A stretch of 49,240 bases of DNA, from the NCBI GenBank assembly GCA_031292665.1, contig JARLGR010000204.1, forward strand, positions 1-49,240, written 5' to 3'. A program made the translations under genes and the position numbers. The notes beneath the pieces were generated by a model. The model was not told where the DNA came from, searched no databases, and was given only the letters and a program-made list of their open reading frames with translations. Below, in pieces: positions 1 through 8,104 of this stretch (its first letter is position 1; the number at the start of each line of letters is the position of its first letter). This DNA is from Mycobacterium sp. Its GTDB lineage: Bacteria; Actinomycetota; Actinomycetes; Mycobacteriales; Mycobacteriaceae.

Positions 1-62
1 ACGTTGCTGGTGGACTTGGTGTGCAGTTGTCTCCGGGGATGGCCGCCCCGGCGCGAGTGGGG

Positions 63-100
63 GGCCAGCCCCACACTGGGCGCCGAACGTGGGGCTGGCC
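63..100. repeat. Perfect 12-bp inverted repeat upstream of the penicillin-binding lipoprotein
   Basis: GGCCAGCCCCAC (63-74) pairs exactly with GTGGGGCTGGCC (89-100) around a 14-nt loop. Weaker outer symmetry (GCGCGAGTG on the left, CACTCGGCGCG on the right) extends the dyad. There is no T-run, so it does not look like a canonical intrinsic terminator. It may be a terminator-like structure for a gene left of the window or a dispersed palindromic repeat. The rest of 1-201 shows no other recognisable feature. Confidence 0.6.
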
Positions 101-201
101 GCACACTCGGCGCGAGGGGGCCGCGCCCAATCCGTAGATAACGGTTGGGTCTCGGTGTGTCGGCGTCGGTGTGCAAGCGGCGCTTAATAACATCAGTAAC
201 G

Positions 202-2013
202 ATGGTAACTAAAGCATCATTAGTCTCATTGATCACATGCGTGGCCACCTGCGCGGTGCTTGCCCTGTCGGGCTGCACCCCGCGGCCGGACGGGCCGGGC
301 CCCGCCGCCGAGAAGTTCTTCGGCGCCCTCGCGATCGGCGACACCGCGACGGCCGCCCAACTCAGCGACAACCCCAACGAGGCGCGCGAAGCGCTCAACG
401 CCGCCTGGGCGGGACTGCAGGCCAACCACCTGGACGCGCAGATCCTGAACACCAAGTACGCCGAGGACACCGGCACCGTCACCTACCGCTTCACCTGGCA
501 TCTGCCCAAGAACCGGATGTGGACCTACGACGGCCAGCTGCGGATGGCGCGCGAAGAGGGGCGCTGGGAGGTGCGGTGGGCAGCCAACGGGCTGCACCCC
601 AAGCTGGGGGAGCATCAGACGTTCGCGCTGCGGGCAGACCAGCCGCGGCGGGCCTCGGTGAACGAACTCGGCGGCAGTGACGTGCTGGCGCCGGGCTACC
701 TGTATCACTACACGCTGGACGCCACCCAAGCCGGATCCGCGCTCATCGAGACGGCGCACGCGATCGTGGACGTCTTGCACCCGTTCAACAACACGCTCAA
801 CGATCCGCAGCTGCTGGCCGAGCAGGCCAGCTCCACCACCGACCCGGTGGATCTGGTGACGCTGCATCCCGACGACAACGACAAGGTGTTCCCGGCGATC
901 GGCAGGCTGCCCGGCATCGTGGTCACACCCCAGGCCGACATGCTGCCGACCGACCCGCATTTCGCGCCGGCCGTCATCAGCGCGGTGAAGAAGGCGGTCA
1001 TCGACCAGCTCGACGGTCAGGCCGGCTGGCGCGTGGTCAGCGTCAACCAGAACGGTGTCGACGTCGCCGTGCTGCACGAGGTCGAGGGGGCGCCGGCGCC
1101 GTCGGTCTCGATCACCCTGGACCGGGCGGTGCAGAACGCCGCCCAGCACGCGGTGGACACCCGCGGCGGCAAGGCGATGATGGTCGCCATCAAGCCGTCG
1201 ACGGGGGAGATCCTGGCCATCGCGCAAAACGCGGGCGCCGACGCCGACGGCCTGCTCGCCACCACCGGGCTGTTCCCGCCCGGGTCGACGTTCAAGATGA
1301 TCACCGCCGGCGCCGCCGTCGACCGCGACATGGCCACGCCCAACACGATGCTCGGCTGCCCGGGCCACATCGACATCGGGCACCGCACCATCCCCAACTA
1401 CGGTGGCTTCGACCTCGGCGTGGTGCCGATGTCGCGCGCGTTCGCCAGTTCCTGCAACACCACCTTCGCCGAGTTGGGCAGCAGGATGCCGCCCCGCGGC
1501 CTGACCCAGGCGGCCAGCCAGTACGGCATCGGGCTCGACTACCAGGTCGAGGGCATCACCACGGTGACCGGGTCGGTGCCGCCGACGGTGGACCTCGCCG
1601 AGCGCACCGAGGACGGCTTCGGCCAGGGCAAGGTGCTGGCCAGTCCGTTCGGCATGGCCCTGGTGGCGGCCACCGTCGCCGCCGGGAAGACCCCGGTGCC
1701 GCAGCTGATCGCCGGGCGGCCCACGGTCGTCGAGGGCGACGCCACCCCTATCTCGCCGAAGATGATCGACGCGTTGCGGCCGATGATGCGGCTGGTGGTG
1801 ACCAACGGGACGGCCAAGGAGATCGGCGGTTGCGGGGTGGTGTACGGGAAGACCGGCGAGGCGGAGTTCCCGGGCGGGTCGCATTCCTGGTTCGCCGGAT
1901 ATCGCGGCGATCTGGCGTTCGCATCGCTCATCGTCGGGGGCGGCGGCTCGGAATACGCGGTCCGGATGACGAAGGTGATGTTCGAGTCGTTGCCGCGAGA
2001 CTTCCTGGCTTAG
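202..2013 (+). CDS. Penicillin-binding lipoprotein (class B-type transpeptidase, Rv2864c-like)
   Basis: Peptidoglycan DD-transpeptidase anchored on the outer face of the membrane. The ATG at 202 gives 603 residues and a lipoprotein signal peptide ending in the lipobox LSGC, with the lipidated cysteine at residue 25. An NTF2-like MecA_N domain (about residues 30-150) and a dimerisation region precede the transpeptidase domain. All three active-site motifs are present: STFK with the catalytic Ser near 362, SCN near 417 and KTG near 550. The longer reading frame from 145 adds 19 residues with no signal-peptide character, so 202 is preferred. The length matches the M. tuberculosis protein, to my recollection. 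Related proteins are beta-lactam targets; the lipid anchor is inferred from the lipobox. Confidence 0.93.
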   Translation: MVTKASLVSLITCVATCAVLALSGCTPRPDGPGPAAEKFFGALAIGDTATAAQLSDNPNEAREALNAAWAGLQANHLDAQILNTKYAEDTGTVTYRFTWHLPKNRMWTYDGQLRMAREEGRWEVRWAANGLHPKLGEHQTFALRADQPRRASVNELGGSDVLAPGYLYHYTLDATQAGSALIETAHAIVDVLHPFNNTLNDPQLLAEQASSTTDPVDLVTLHPDDNDKVFPAIGRLPGIVVTPQADMLPTDPHFAPAVISAVKKAVIDQLDGQAGWRVVSVNQNGVDVAVLHEVEGAPAPSVSITLDRAVQNAAQHAVDTRGGKAMMVAIKPSTGEILAIAQNAGADADGLLATTGLFPPGSTFKMITAGAAVDRDMATPNTMLGCPGHIDIGHRTIPNYGGFDLGVVPMSRAFASSCNTTFAELGSRMPPRGLTQAASQYGIGLDYQVEGITTVTGSVPPTVDLAERTEDGFGQGKVLASPFGMALVAATVAAGKTPVPQLIAGRPTVVEGDATPISPKMIDALRPMMRLVVTNGTAKEIGGCGVVYGKTGEAEFPGGSHSWFAGYRGDLAFASLIVGGGGSEYAVRMTKVMFESLPRDFLA

Positions 2014-2092
2014 GCCTTTGGGCGCTCTGCGGCTCCGCCCACCCGTTTCCCTCCGGCGGTAAGTTTGGGACCGGGGAGAGTCAGGGAAGGTC

Positions 2093-2677
2093 ATGACTGA
2101 AACCGGTGGAGACATGGTGGCGTTGCGGATCTCGGACGCAGACCGCAACGGCACCATGCGGCGATTGCACAACGCCGTCGCGCTCGGGCTGATCGACATC
2201 GACGAGTTCGAGCAGCGCTCGTCACGAGTCTCCTACGCGCGCACGCACGGCGAGTTGGACGGCCTTGTCGACGACCTGCCGGGCCCGGGCGCCATCGTCA
2301 CCTCCGCGGCCGACCGGGTGGAACTGCGCGGCTGGGCGGGGCCGTTGAAGCGTCACGGGGAGTGGACCGTGCCGACGCGCCTGGCGCTGGTGCGGCGGCT
2401 GGGTTCGATCGAGCTCGACCTCACCAAGGCCCGATTCGCCGGGCCGGTCGTGGTCATCGAGCTCGACATGCGATTCGGTTCGGTGGAGATCCGGCTGCCG
2501 GACGGCGCCAGCGCCTCGATTGACGACGTCGAGGTCTATGTGGGCAGCGCCAGCGACCGCCGCAAAGACGCACCGGGCGAGGGAAGGCCGCACGTGGTGC
2601 TGACCGGCCGGGTGGTGTGCGGCTCGGTGACCATCCGGGGACCGCGCCGCTCACTGCTGCGACGCCACAGGATCTGA
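2093..2677 (+). CDS. DUF1707 domain protein (Rv2862c-like)
   Basis: Protein of 194 residues. The first ~60 residues, around LRISDADRNGTMRRLHNAV and the FEQR segment, fit the DUF1707 (SHOCT-like) domain, a short alpha-helical module common in actinobacteria. The second half is beta-rich (LGSIELDLTKARF, FGSVEIRLP) and resembles the cell-wall-active-antibiotic-response/LiaF C-terminal fold. No transmembrane helix is obvious, so it is probably cytoplasmic. The ATG has a good GGGAAGG ribosome site 4-5 nt upstream. The role is unknown; proteins of this layout are often linked with envelope stress, which is only an inference here. Confidence 0.82.
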   Translation: MTETGGDMVALRISDADRNGTMRRLHNAVALGLIDIDEFEQRSSRVSYARTHGELDGLVDDLPGPGAIVTSAADRVELRGWAGPLKRHGEWTVPTRLALVRRLGSIELDLTKARFAGPVVVIELDMRFGSVEIRLPDGASASIDDVEVYVGSASDRRKDAPGEGRPHVVLTGRVVCGSVTIRGPRRSLLRRHRI

Positions 2678-2767
2678 CTGCCCGCGTCACTGCGGGTGCG
2701 CTGACGGCGGAAAAGCCGGCGAACCGCCGCCGCACGTTCACACCCCGCGCCGCTGACGCGCACTCGA

Positions 2768-2773
2768 TAAGCT
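2768..2773 (+). promoter_or_regulatory. -10 element TAAGCT placed for leaderless mapB transcript
   Basis: TAAGCT fits the mycobacterial SigA -10 consensus TANNNT. Its last base is exactly 7 nt before the A of the mapB ATG, which puts the expected start of transcription on the initiation codon itself. No Shine-Dalgarno sequence is visible before that ATG. Leaderless mRNAs are common in mycobacteria, so this is a plausible but unproven assignment. Confidence 0.55.
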
Positions 2774-2779
2774 GGCGGC

Positions 2780-3637
2780 ATGCCCGCCCGCACCGCGCTG
2801 TCCCCCGGAGTGTTGTCCCCGATGCTGCCGGTGCCCAGCCGCATCCCGCGTCCGGAGTACGTCGGCAGGCAGACCGCCCAGGAGGGCAGCGAGCCCTGGG
2901 TGCAGACGCCGGAGGTGATCGAGAAGATGCGCGTCGCCGGCCGGATCGCGGCCGGCGCCCTCGCCGAGGCCGGCAGGGCCGTCGCGCCAGGGGTGACGAC
3001 CGACGAGTTGGACCGCATCGCCCACGACTACATGGTCGACCACGGCTCCTACCCGTCGACCCTGGGTTACAAGGGATTCCCCAAGTCGTGCTGCACGTCG
3101 CTCAACGAGGTGATCTGCCACGGCATCCCGGACTCGACGGTGGTCGAAGACGGTGACATCGTCAACATCGACGTCACCGCCTATATCGACGGCGTGCACG
3201 GCGACACCAACGCCACCTTCCTGGCCGGTGACGTTTCCGAGGAGCACCGGCTGCTGGTGGAGCGAACCCGCGAGGCGACGATGCGGGCGGTCAACGCCGT
3301 CAAACCGGGGCGTGCCTTATCCGTCGTCGGCCGCGTCATCGAGGCGTACGCAAACCGCTTCGGCTACAACGTCGTTCGCGACTTCACCGGCCACGGCATC
3401 GGCACCACCTTCCACAACGGCCTGGTCGTGCTGCACTACGACCAGCCGGCGGTGTCGACGATCATGCAGCCGGGGATGACGTTCACCATCGAACCGATGA
3501 TCAACCTCGGCGGGCTGGACTACGAGATCTGGGACGACGGCTGGACGGTGGTCACCAAGGACCGCAAGTGGACCGCCCAGTTCGAGCACACCCTGCTGGT
3601 CACCGACACCGGCGTCGAGATCCTTACGCTGCCATGA
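2780..3637 (+). CDS. mapB: Methionine aminopeptidase, type I
   Basis: Removes the initiator methionine from nascent proteins in the cytosol. At 285 residues it has the N-terminal extension (about 40 residues, ending PEYVGRQ) typical of the longer mycobacterial MetAP, followed by the pita-bread catalytic domain. The dimetal ligands are visible: Asp in [10 protein letters not shown], Asp in HGDTNATF, His in GHGIG, Glu in TIEPM and Glu in QFEHT. The start is supported by the leaderless -10 element just upstream. In M. tuberculosis the corresponding gene also sits near glnA4. High confidence. Confidence 0.96.
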   Translation: MPARTALSPGVLSPMLPVPSRIPRPEYVGRQTAQEGSEPWVQTPEVIEKMRVAGRIAAGALAEAGRAVAPGVTTDELDRIAHDYMVDHGSYPSTLGYKGFPKSCCTSLNEVICHGIPDSTVVEDGDIVNIDVTAYIDGVHGDTNATFLAGDVSEEHRLLVERTREATMRAVNAVKPGRALSVVGRVIEAYANRFGYNVVRDFTGHGIGTTFHNGLVVLHYDQPAVSTIMQPGMTFTIEPMINLGGLDYEIWDDGWTVVTKDRKWTAQFEHTLLVTDTGVEILTLP

Positions 3638-3680
3638 GCTTCCCGGCGCGAGCTGGGGGCACGGCCCGCTTGCGGGGGAA

Positions 3681-3722
3681 CGCGGAATCGCACTTTCCGG
3701 ATGGAGATCGTGCGATTCTGCG
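3681..3722. repeat. Stem-loop between mapB and cobQ
   Basis: CGCGGAATCGCAC (3681-3693) and GTGCGATTCTGCG (3710-3722) pair at 12 of 13 positions around a 16-nt loop. No T-tract follows. A second short palindrome, CCCGCTTGCGGG, lies just upstream at 3665-3676, and a longer version of it recurs after nusA at 48060-48075. The hairpin could act as an intrinsic terminator for mapB or be a dispersed intergenic repeat. No cobalamin riboswitch consensus was recognised in this gap. Confidence 0.6.
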
Positions 3723-3764
3723 TCTGGTGACCGGGCAAGGCCCGGCGAACACCGCTGGCGGAAT

Positions 3765-5343
3765 GTGAGCGGGGCCCTGCTGGTTGCCGGCACCAGCTCC
3801 GACGCCGGGAAATCCGTGTTGGTGGCGGGACTGTGCCGGTTGTTGGCGCGCGACGGGGCCCGGGTCGCGCCGTTCAAGGCGCAGAACATGTCCAACAACT
3901 CCGTGGTCACCGTCGAAGGCGGCGAGATCGGCCGGGCCCAAGCCGTCCAGGCGCGGGCGGCGGGTCTGGAGCCCAGCGTGCGGTTCAACCCGATCCTGCT
4001 CAAGCCCGGCGGTGACCGGACGTCGCAGCTGGTGATCCGGGGCCGGGCCGCCGAATCCGTCACCGCCACAGGTTATTTCAGGCACCGCGACCGGCTCGCC
4101 GGCATCGTCGCCGACGAGCTGGCGAGCCTGCGCGACGAGTTCGATGCCGTGATCTGTGAGGGGGCCGGGTCGCCGGCCGAAATCAACTTGCGGGCCACCG
4201 ATTTGGCCAACATGGGTCTCGCCCGCGCCGCGAACCTGCCGGTGGTTGTGGTCGGCGACATCGACCGCGGCGGCCTGCTTGCTCATCTGTTCGGGACGGT
4301 CGCGGTGCTCGAGCCCGACGACCAGGCTCTCATCGCCGGCTTCGTGGTGAACAAGTTCCGCGGCGACCCCGCGCTGCTGAAACCGGGGCTGCAGCAACTG
4401 CACGCGATGACGGGTCGCCCGACGTACGGGGTGCTGCCGTACGCCGACGAGCTCTGGCTGGACGCGGAGGACTCGCTGTCGGTGGTCCCGCATCGCGTCG
4501 TCGGGGCGCCGGCGCCACCGCGTGGCAGCGAGTGGCTGCGGGTTGCCGCGGTCCGGTTGCCGCGGATCTCCAACTCCACCGACGTCGAGGCGCTGGCCTG
4601 CGAGCCCGGGGTGCTGGTGCGCTGGGTGACCGACCCCGCCGACCTGGCCGACACCGACCTCATCGTCGTTCCGGGCAGCAAGGCCACCGTCGCCGACCTG
4701 TCGTGGCTGCACGGACGCGGCCTGGCAGGTGCGATCGCCGACCACGCGCGGGCCGGCAAGCCGGTGCTGGGCATCTGCGGGGGATTCCAGATGCTGTGCC
4801 GGCGCATCGACGACCCGGTGGAAAGCGGGGCGGGGGAGGTCACCGGGTTGGGGTTGCTGGACGCCGACGTCTTCTTCGCCGAAGCCAAGACACTCCGCCG
4901 CTGGCGGTCACCGGTCGCCGGATACGAAATCCATCATGGCCGCCTGTCGCGGTGCGCCGAGGAAGCCTGGTTCGAGGCGGACTCCGAACCGCACGGGATC
5001 GCGCGCGGCGCGGTTTTCGGCACCCATTGGCACGGCCTGCTGGACAACGACGAGTTCCGTCGCGCCTGGCTGACCGCCGTCGCCGACGCGGCGGGCCGAA
5101 GCGGCTTCGTCGTCGCCGCCGACACCGACGTCGCGGCGCGCCGGCCCGCCCGCCGCCGCCCCCGCGGCGGGCCGCCGCGCCGCCGCCGCCCCCCCCCCCC
5201 CCGCCGGCGCCGCCCCCCCCCCCGCGCAACTGGACGCGATCGCCGACCTGCTGGCAGCCCATCTCGACGTCGGTGCCGTCCTGGATTTGCTGGACGGACC
5301 CCCACCGCGGCGGCCGCAGATCGCGAGTGAGCTGCGACGCTAG
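3765..5343 (+). CDS. cobQ: Cobyric acid synthase CobQ, frameshifted near the C-terminus
   Basis: Glutamine-dependent amidation of adenosylcobyrinic acid a,c-diamide to adenosylcobyric acid in the cobalamin pathway. The N-terminal dethiobiotin-synthetase-like ATPase starts at the GTG at 3765 ([10 protein letters not shown]-loop, then KAQNMSNNS). The C-terminal glutamine amidotransferase has its nucleophile Cys in GICGGFQML and His in GTHWHGLL. The original frame degenerates from about 5142 into an Arg/Pro-rich tail and ends at 5330. The expected ending (a [23 protein letters not shown] helix) is encoded one frame over, stopping at the TAG of 5341-5343. The break lies within GCC repeats and C-runs of 14 (5189-5202) and 11 (5213-5223), so an assembly or sequencing error or recent slippage is likely. 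In M. tuberculosis, cobQ lies elsewhere on the chromosome. Confidence 0.85.
5142..5223. repeat. Low-complexity GCC/poly-C tract inside cobQ
   Basis: About 80 bases made only of G and C, including uninterrupted runs of 14 C (5189-5202) and 11 C (5213-5223). It separates the conserved end of the amidotransferase domain ([12 protein letters not shown]) from the conserved C-terminal helix. It is the only such tract in the window and coincides with the cobQ frameshift. It may be an error-prone assembly region or a slippage-prone hypermutable site. Confidence 0.8.
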
Positions 5344-5419
5344 CGCGGCGACGGCCCAGGGGGTCGAGGTCACTTCCCGCTCGCGGGCCGATTGGCGGTA
5401 CCGTTCGGGAGTGCCCTCG

Positions 5420-5971
5420 ATGATGACCACGCTCGACGGGTTCCCCGTCCCGGTCGCCGTGGCCGGTCCGGAGAACGGTGTCGTCGTCCTCATGCTGGGC
5501 GACGAGCAGCGCTCGCCCCTCGCTTACGACGCGGTGTGCGAACGGCTGCACACCGCATCGCTGCGGACCGTCGTCATCGGATTGGACCCGCGGCTGACCG
5601 CCAAGTCGGTGGTCGGCATTCTCGACGCGCTGGGGGTCGGTTGGGCCGTGGTGGTCGGCGACCGCGCCGGTGGCGAACTGGCCTGGGAGCTGGCGGCAAC
5701 CAAGTTGGGCCGGTTCGTCGGGCTGGTGGTGATCGACCGGGGACATCCGCGCGTGGCCAACCTCGAGGGCGTGGTGGTAGACGAACACTGCCCGCCGGTC
5801 GAGGTCGGCACCACCGTGCTGGTCAGTTCCCCGGCCGCGCGCAAGGTCGCCCGCAACAGCGAGCGGTTCGTGTACTCCGACTACCGCGTCGTGGACCTCG
5901 GCCGGCGCACCGTCCCGGAGTCGACCGCGCAGTTGGCCGCCGAGATCGTGTTGCGCACCAGCAGTTGGTAG
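5420..5971 (+). CDS. Alpha/beta-hydrolase-fold protein lacking the nucleophile serine
   Basis: Protein of 183 residues starting at the ATG at 5420, with GGGAG placed 8 nt upstream. Alternating hydrophobic strands and helices (VVVLMLG, VVIGLD, WAVVVGDRAGGELAW, GLVVIDRG) give an alpha/beta-hydrolase-like core. The segment at the position of the nucleophile elbow (GxSxG) reads GDRAG, so the serine is replaced by arginine. Hydrolases of this fold are usually 250 or more residues, so this version is short and has no visible cap domain. It is probably a non-enzymatic or divergent member. It lies 76 nt after cobQ and 23 nt before glnA4 on the same strand. Function unknown. Confidence 0.72.
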   Translation: MMTTLDGFPVPVAVAGPENGVVVLMLGDEQRSPLAYDAVCERLHTASLRTVVIGLDPRLTAKSVVGILDALGVGWAVVVGDRAGGELAWELAATKLGRFVGLVVIDRGHPRVANLEGVVVDEHCPPVEVGTTVLVSSPAARKVARNSERFVYSDYRVVDLGRRTVPESTAQLAAEIVLRTSSW

Positions 5972-5994
5972 CGGCGCCTGGTTGACTGGCCGTC

Positions 5995-7383
5995 ATGGCT
6001 CGCACGGAAGGCCCAAACGGTGCTGCGGCCCCGCTGCCGCTGGCCGCGTTGGATCAGCTGGTCGGCATCGGCGAGGTCGACACCGTCATCGTGGCGTTCA
6101 CCGACATGCAGGGCAGGCTCGTCGGCAAGCGGGTCTCGGCCCGGCTCTTCGTCGACGAAGTCGCCGCCCAGGGCGCCGAGTGCTGCAGCTACCTGCTGGC
6201 CGTCGACGTCGAGATGAACACCGTGTCCGGTTACGCCATGTCGAGCTGGGACACCGGCTACGGCGACATGGTGATGACGTCGGACCTGTCCACCCTTCGG
6301 CTCCTTCCCTGGCTGCCCGGCACCGCCCTGGTCATTGCGGACCTGTCCTGGGCCGACGGGAGCGCGGTAGCGGTGTCACCCCGCGCCGTCCTGCGCCGCC
6401 AGCTTGACCGGCTGGCCGGGCGCGGGCTGGTCGCCGACGTGGCCACCGAGTTGGAGTTCATCGTGTTCGACGAGCCCTATCGGCAGGCGTGGGCCGGCGG
6501 ATACCGGGGCCTGACGCCCGCCAGCGACTACAACATCGACTACGGGGTGCTGGCGTCGTCGCGGATGGAACCGCTGCTGCGCGACATCCGACAGGGAATG
6601 CAGGGCGCCGGTCTGCAGTTCGAGGCCGTCAAGGGCGAGTGCAACAAGGGCCAGCAGGAGATCGGGTTCCGCTACGACGAGGCCCTGGTCACCTGCGACA
6701 ACCACGCCATCTACAAGAACGGCGCCAAGGAAATCGCCGACCAGCACGGCAAGAGCCTGACCTTCATGGCGAAATACGATGAGCGCGAAGGCAATAGCTG
6801 CCACATACACCTCTCGCTGCGCGACAGGGATGGCGCCGCGGTGTTCTCCGACGACAGTCGCCCGCACGGGATGTCGGCGACCTTTGGCGGGTTCGTCGCC
6901 GGCCTGCTGGCCACGTTGCGGGACTTGACGTTGTTCCACGCGCCGAATATCAACTCCTACAAGCGGTTTGCCGACGGTAGCTTTGCGCCCACGGCCGTGG
7001 CCTGGGGGCTGGACAATCGCACCTGCGCGCTGCGTGTGGTCGGCCACGGGCGCAACACGCGCGTCGAATGCCGGGTTCCCGGCGGCGACGTCAACCCTTA
7101 CCTGGCGGTGGCGGCGCTGATCGCCGGAGGCCTGTACGGTGTCGACAAGGAACTTCAGTTACCAGAACCCTGCGTGGGCAACGCGTATGAGGCAACCGGC
7201 GTCGAGCGGCTGCCCGCCACGCTGGCCGAGGCTGCGGCACTGTTCGAAGGATCGGCGCTCGCGCGGGAGGCGTTCGGCGACGACGTCGTCGCGCATTACC
7301 TGAACAACGCGCGCGTGGAGGTGGCGGCGTTCAACGCGGCGGTCACGGATTGGGAGAGGATGCGGGGTTTTGAACGCCTCTAG
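5995..7383 (+). CDS. glnA4: Glutamine synthetase-like enzyme, GlnA4 (probable gamma-glutamyl-amine ligase)
   Basis: ATP-dependent ligation of glutamate to an amine; cytosolic. The protein has 462 residues, with the beta-grasp N-domain up to about 100 and then the catalytic barrel. Visible family motifs include ELEFIVFD, KGECNKGQQEIGFRY, GNSCHIHLSL, NSYKRF and the ATP-site segment RVECRVPGGDVNPYLA. The M. tuberculosis paralogue GlnA4 is non-essential, and GlnA4 proteins in actinobacteria have been linked to amine (ethanolamine) rather than ammonia as substrate. Here the following genes encode a gamma-glutamyl hydrolase-like protein, an aldehyde dehydrogenase and an SDR. This suggests a Puu-like catabolic route (inference). 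True glutamine synthetase activity cannot be excluded from sequence. Confidence 0.88.
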   Translation: MARTEGPNGAAAPLPLAALDQLVGIGEVDTVIVAFTDMQGRLVGKRVSARLFVDEVAAQGAECCSYLLAVDVEMNTVSGYAMSSWDTGYGDMVMTSDLSTLRLLPWLPGTALVIADLSWADGSAVAVSPRAVLRRQLDRLAGRGLVADVATELEFIVFDEPYRQAWAGGYRGLTPASDYNIDYGVLASSRMEPLLRDIRQGMQGAGLQFEAVKGECNKGQQEIGFRYDEALVTCDNHAIYKNGAKEIADQHGKSLTFMAKYDEREGNSCHIHLSLRDRDGAAVFSDDSRPHGMSATFGGFVAGLLATLRDLTLFHAPNINSYKRFADGSFAPTAVAWGLDNRTCALRVVGHGRNTRVECRVPGGDVNPYLAVAALIAGGLYGVDKELQLPEPCVGNAYEATGVERLPATLAEAAALFEGSALAREAFGDDVVAHYLNNARVEVAAFNAAVTDWERMRGFERL

Positions 7384-8104
7384 GCCCTGGCCGGTGGTCG
7401 GCCTGACCACCTACCTGGACCGGGCGCAGATGGGCGTCTGGGACGTCTGCGCCGGCGCGCTGCCGGCCAACTACTTTCAGGGCGTCACCGCGGCCGGCGG
7501 TATCGCGATGCTGCTGCCCCCGCAGCCGGTCGACGCGGACATCGCCGACGGCGTGCTCGACCGGCTGGATGGCCTGGTGATCACCGGTGGCAAGGACATC
7601 GACCCCGATGTCTACGGTCAGCGGCCCCATCCGGACACCGACGAGCCGAGCCGCATGCGCGACGCCTGGGAGTTCGCGCTGCTGCGCGCGGCGCTGCGGC
7701 GGGGGCTGCCGGTGCTGGGCATCTGCCGCGGCGCGCAGGTGCTCAACGTCGCGTTCGGTGGGACGCTGCACCAGCACCTGCCCGACGTCCTCGGGCACAG
7801 CGGGCATCGGGCGGGCAATGCGGTGTTCGCGTCGTTGCCGGTGCGCACGGTCACCGGGACGCGGCTGGCCGCCCTGCTGGGGGAATCGGTCGAGGCGAGT
7901 TGTTACCACCACCAGGCGGTCGACAAGGTCGGCGAGGGCCTGGTGGTCGGCGCGTGGGACGCCGACGGGGTGGTCGAGGCGCTGGAGGTACCGGGGGACA
8001 GTTTCGCGCTCGCGGTGCAGTGGCATCCCGAGGAACGTCTGGACGATCTGCGGCTGTTCTCGGCCATCGTCGGGGCGGCGCGGTCGTATGCGGGTTGCCG
8101 ATGA
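7370..8104 (+). CDS. Class I glutamine amidotransferase / gamma-glutamyl-amine hydrolase (PuuD-like, Rv2859c-like)
   Basis: Predicted to release glutamate from gamma-glutamylated intermediates. The protein has 244 residues when started at TTG 7370, which overlaps the end of glnA4 by 14 nt and has GGAGAGG upstream. A GTG at 7391 is the alternative start. The peptidase C26 features are clear: GLVITGGKDIDPD, the catalytic Cys in GICRGAQVLNVAFGG, and His-Pro-Glu in VQWHPEE. In the E. coli putrescine pathway PuuD acts on gamma-glutamyl-GABA; the substrate here is inferred from the adjacent glnA4 and dehydrogenases. The stop overlaps the next ATG by 4 nt. Confidence 0.87.
   Translation: MNASRPWPVVGLTTYLDRAQMGVWDVCAGALPANYFQGVTAAGGIAMLLPPQPVDADIADGVLDRLDGLVITGGKDIDPDVYGQRPHPDTDEPSRMRDAWEFALLRAALRRGLPVLGICRGAQVLNVAFGGTLHQHLPDVLGHSGHRAGNAVFASLPVRTVTGTRLAALLGESVEASCYHHQAVDKVGEGLVVGAWDADGVVEALEVPGDSFALAVQWHPEERLDDLRLFSAIVGAARSYAGCR

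Noticed and set aside
226..2199. 657-codon minus-strand open frame across the penicillin-binding lipoprotein
   Set aside because: Arg/Gly/His-rich composition with no motif; the plus-strand frame has full transpeptidase motifs. High GC makes such antisense frames long.
3638..3764. Cobalamin riboswitch upstream of cobQ
   Set aside because: No B12-box-like conserved core was recognisable; the gap contains only two palindromes and is too short for the full element.
5141..5330. Arg/Pro-rich CobQ tail as a novel C-terminal domain
   Set aside because: It is a reading of GCC/poly-C sequence, and the expected C-terminus is found intact in another frame just after the tract.
4532..5971. 479-codon frame joining part of cobQ with the hydrolase-like gene
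   Set aside because: Its first two thirds are an out-of-frame reading of cobQ (Arg-rich, no domain); only the part from 5420 is a real protein.
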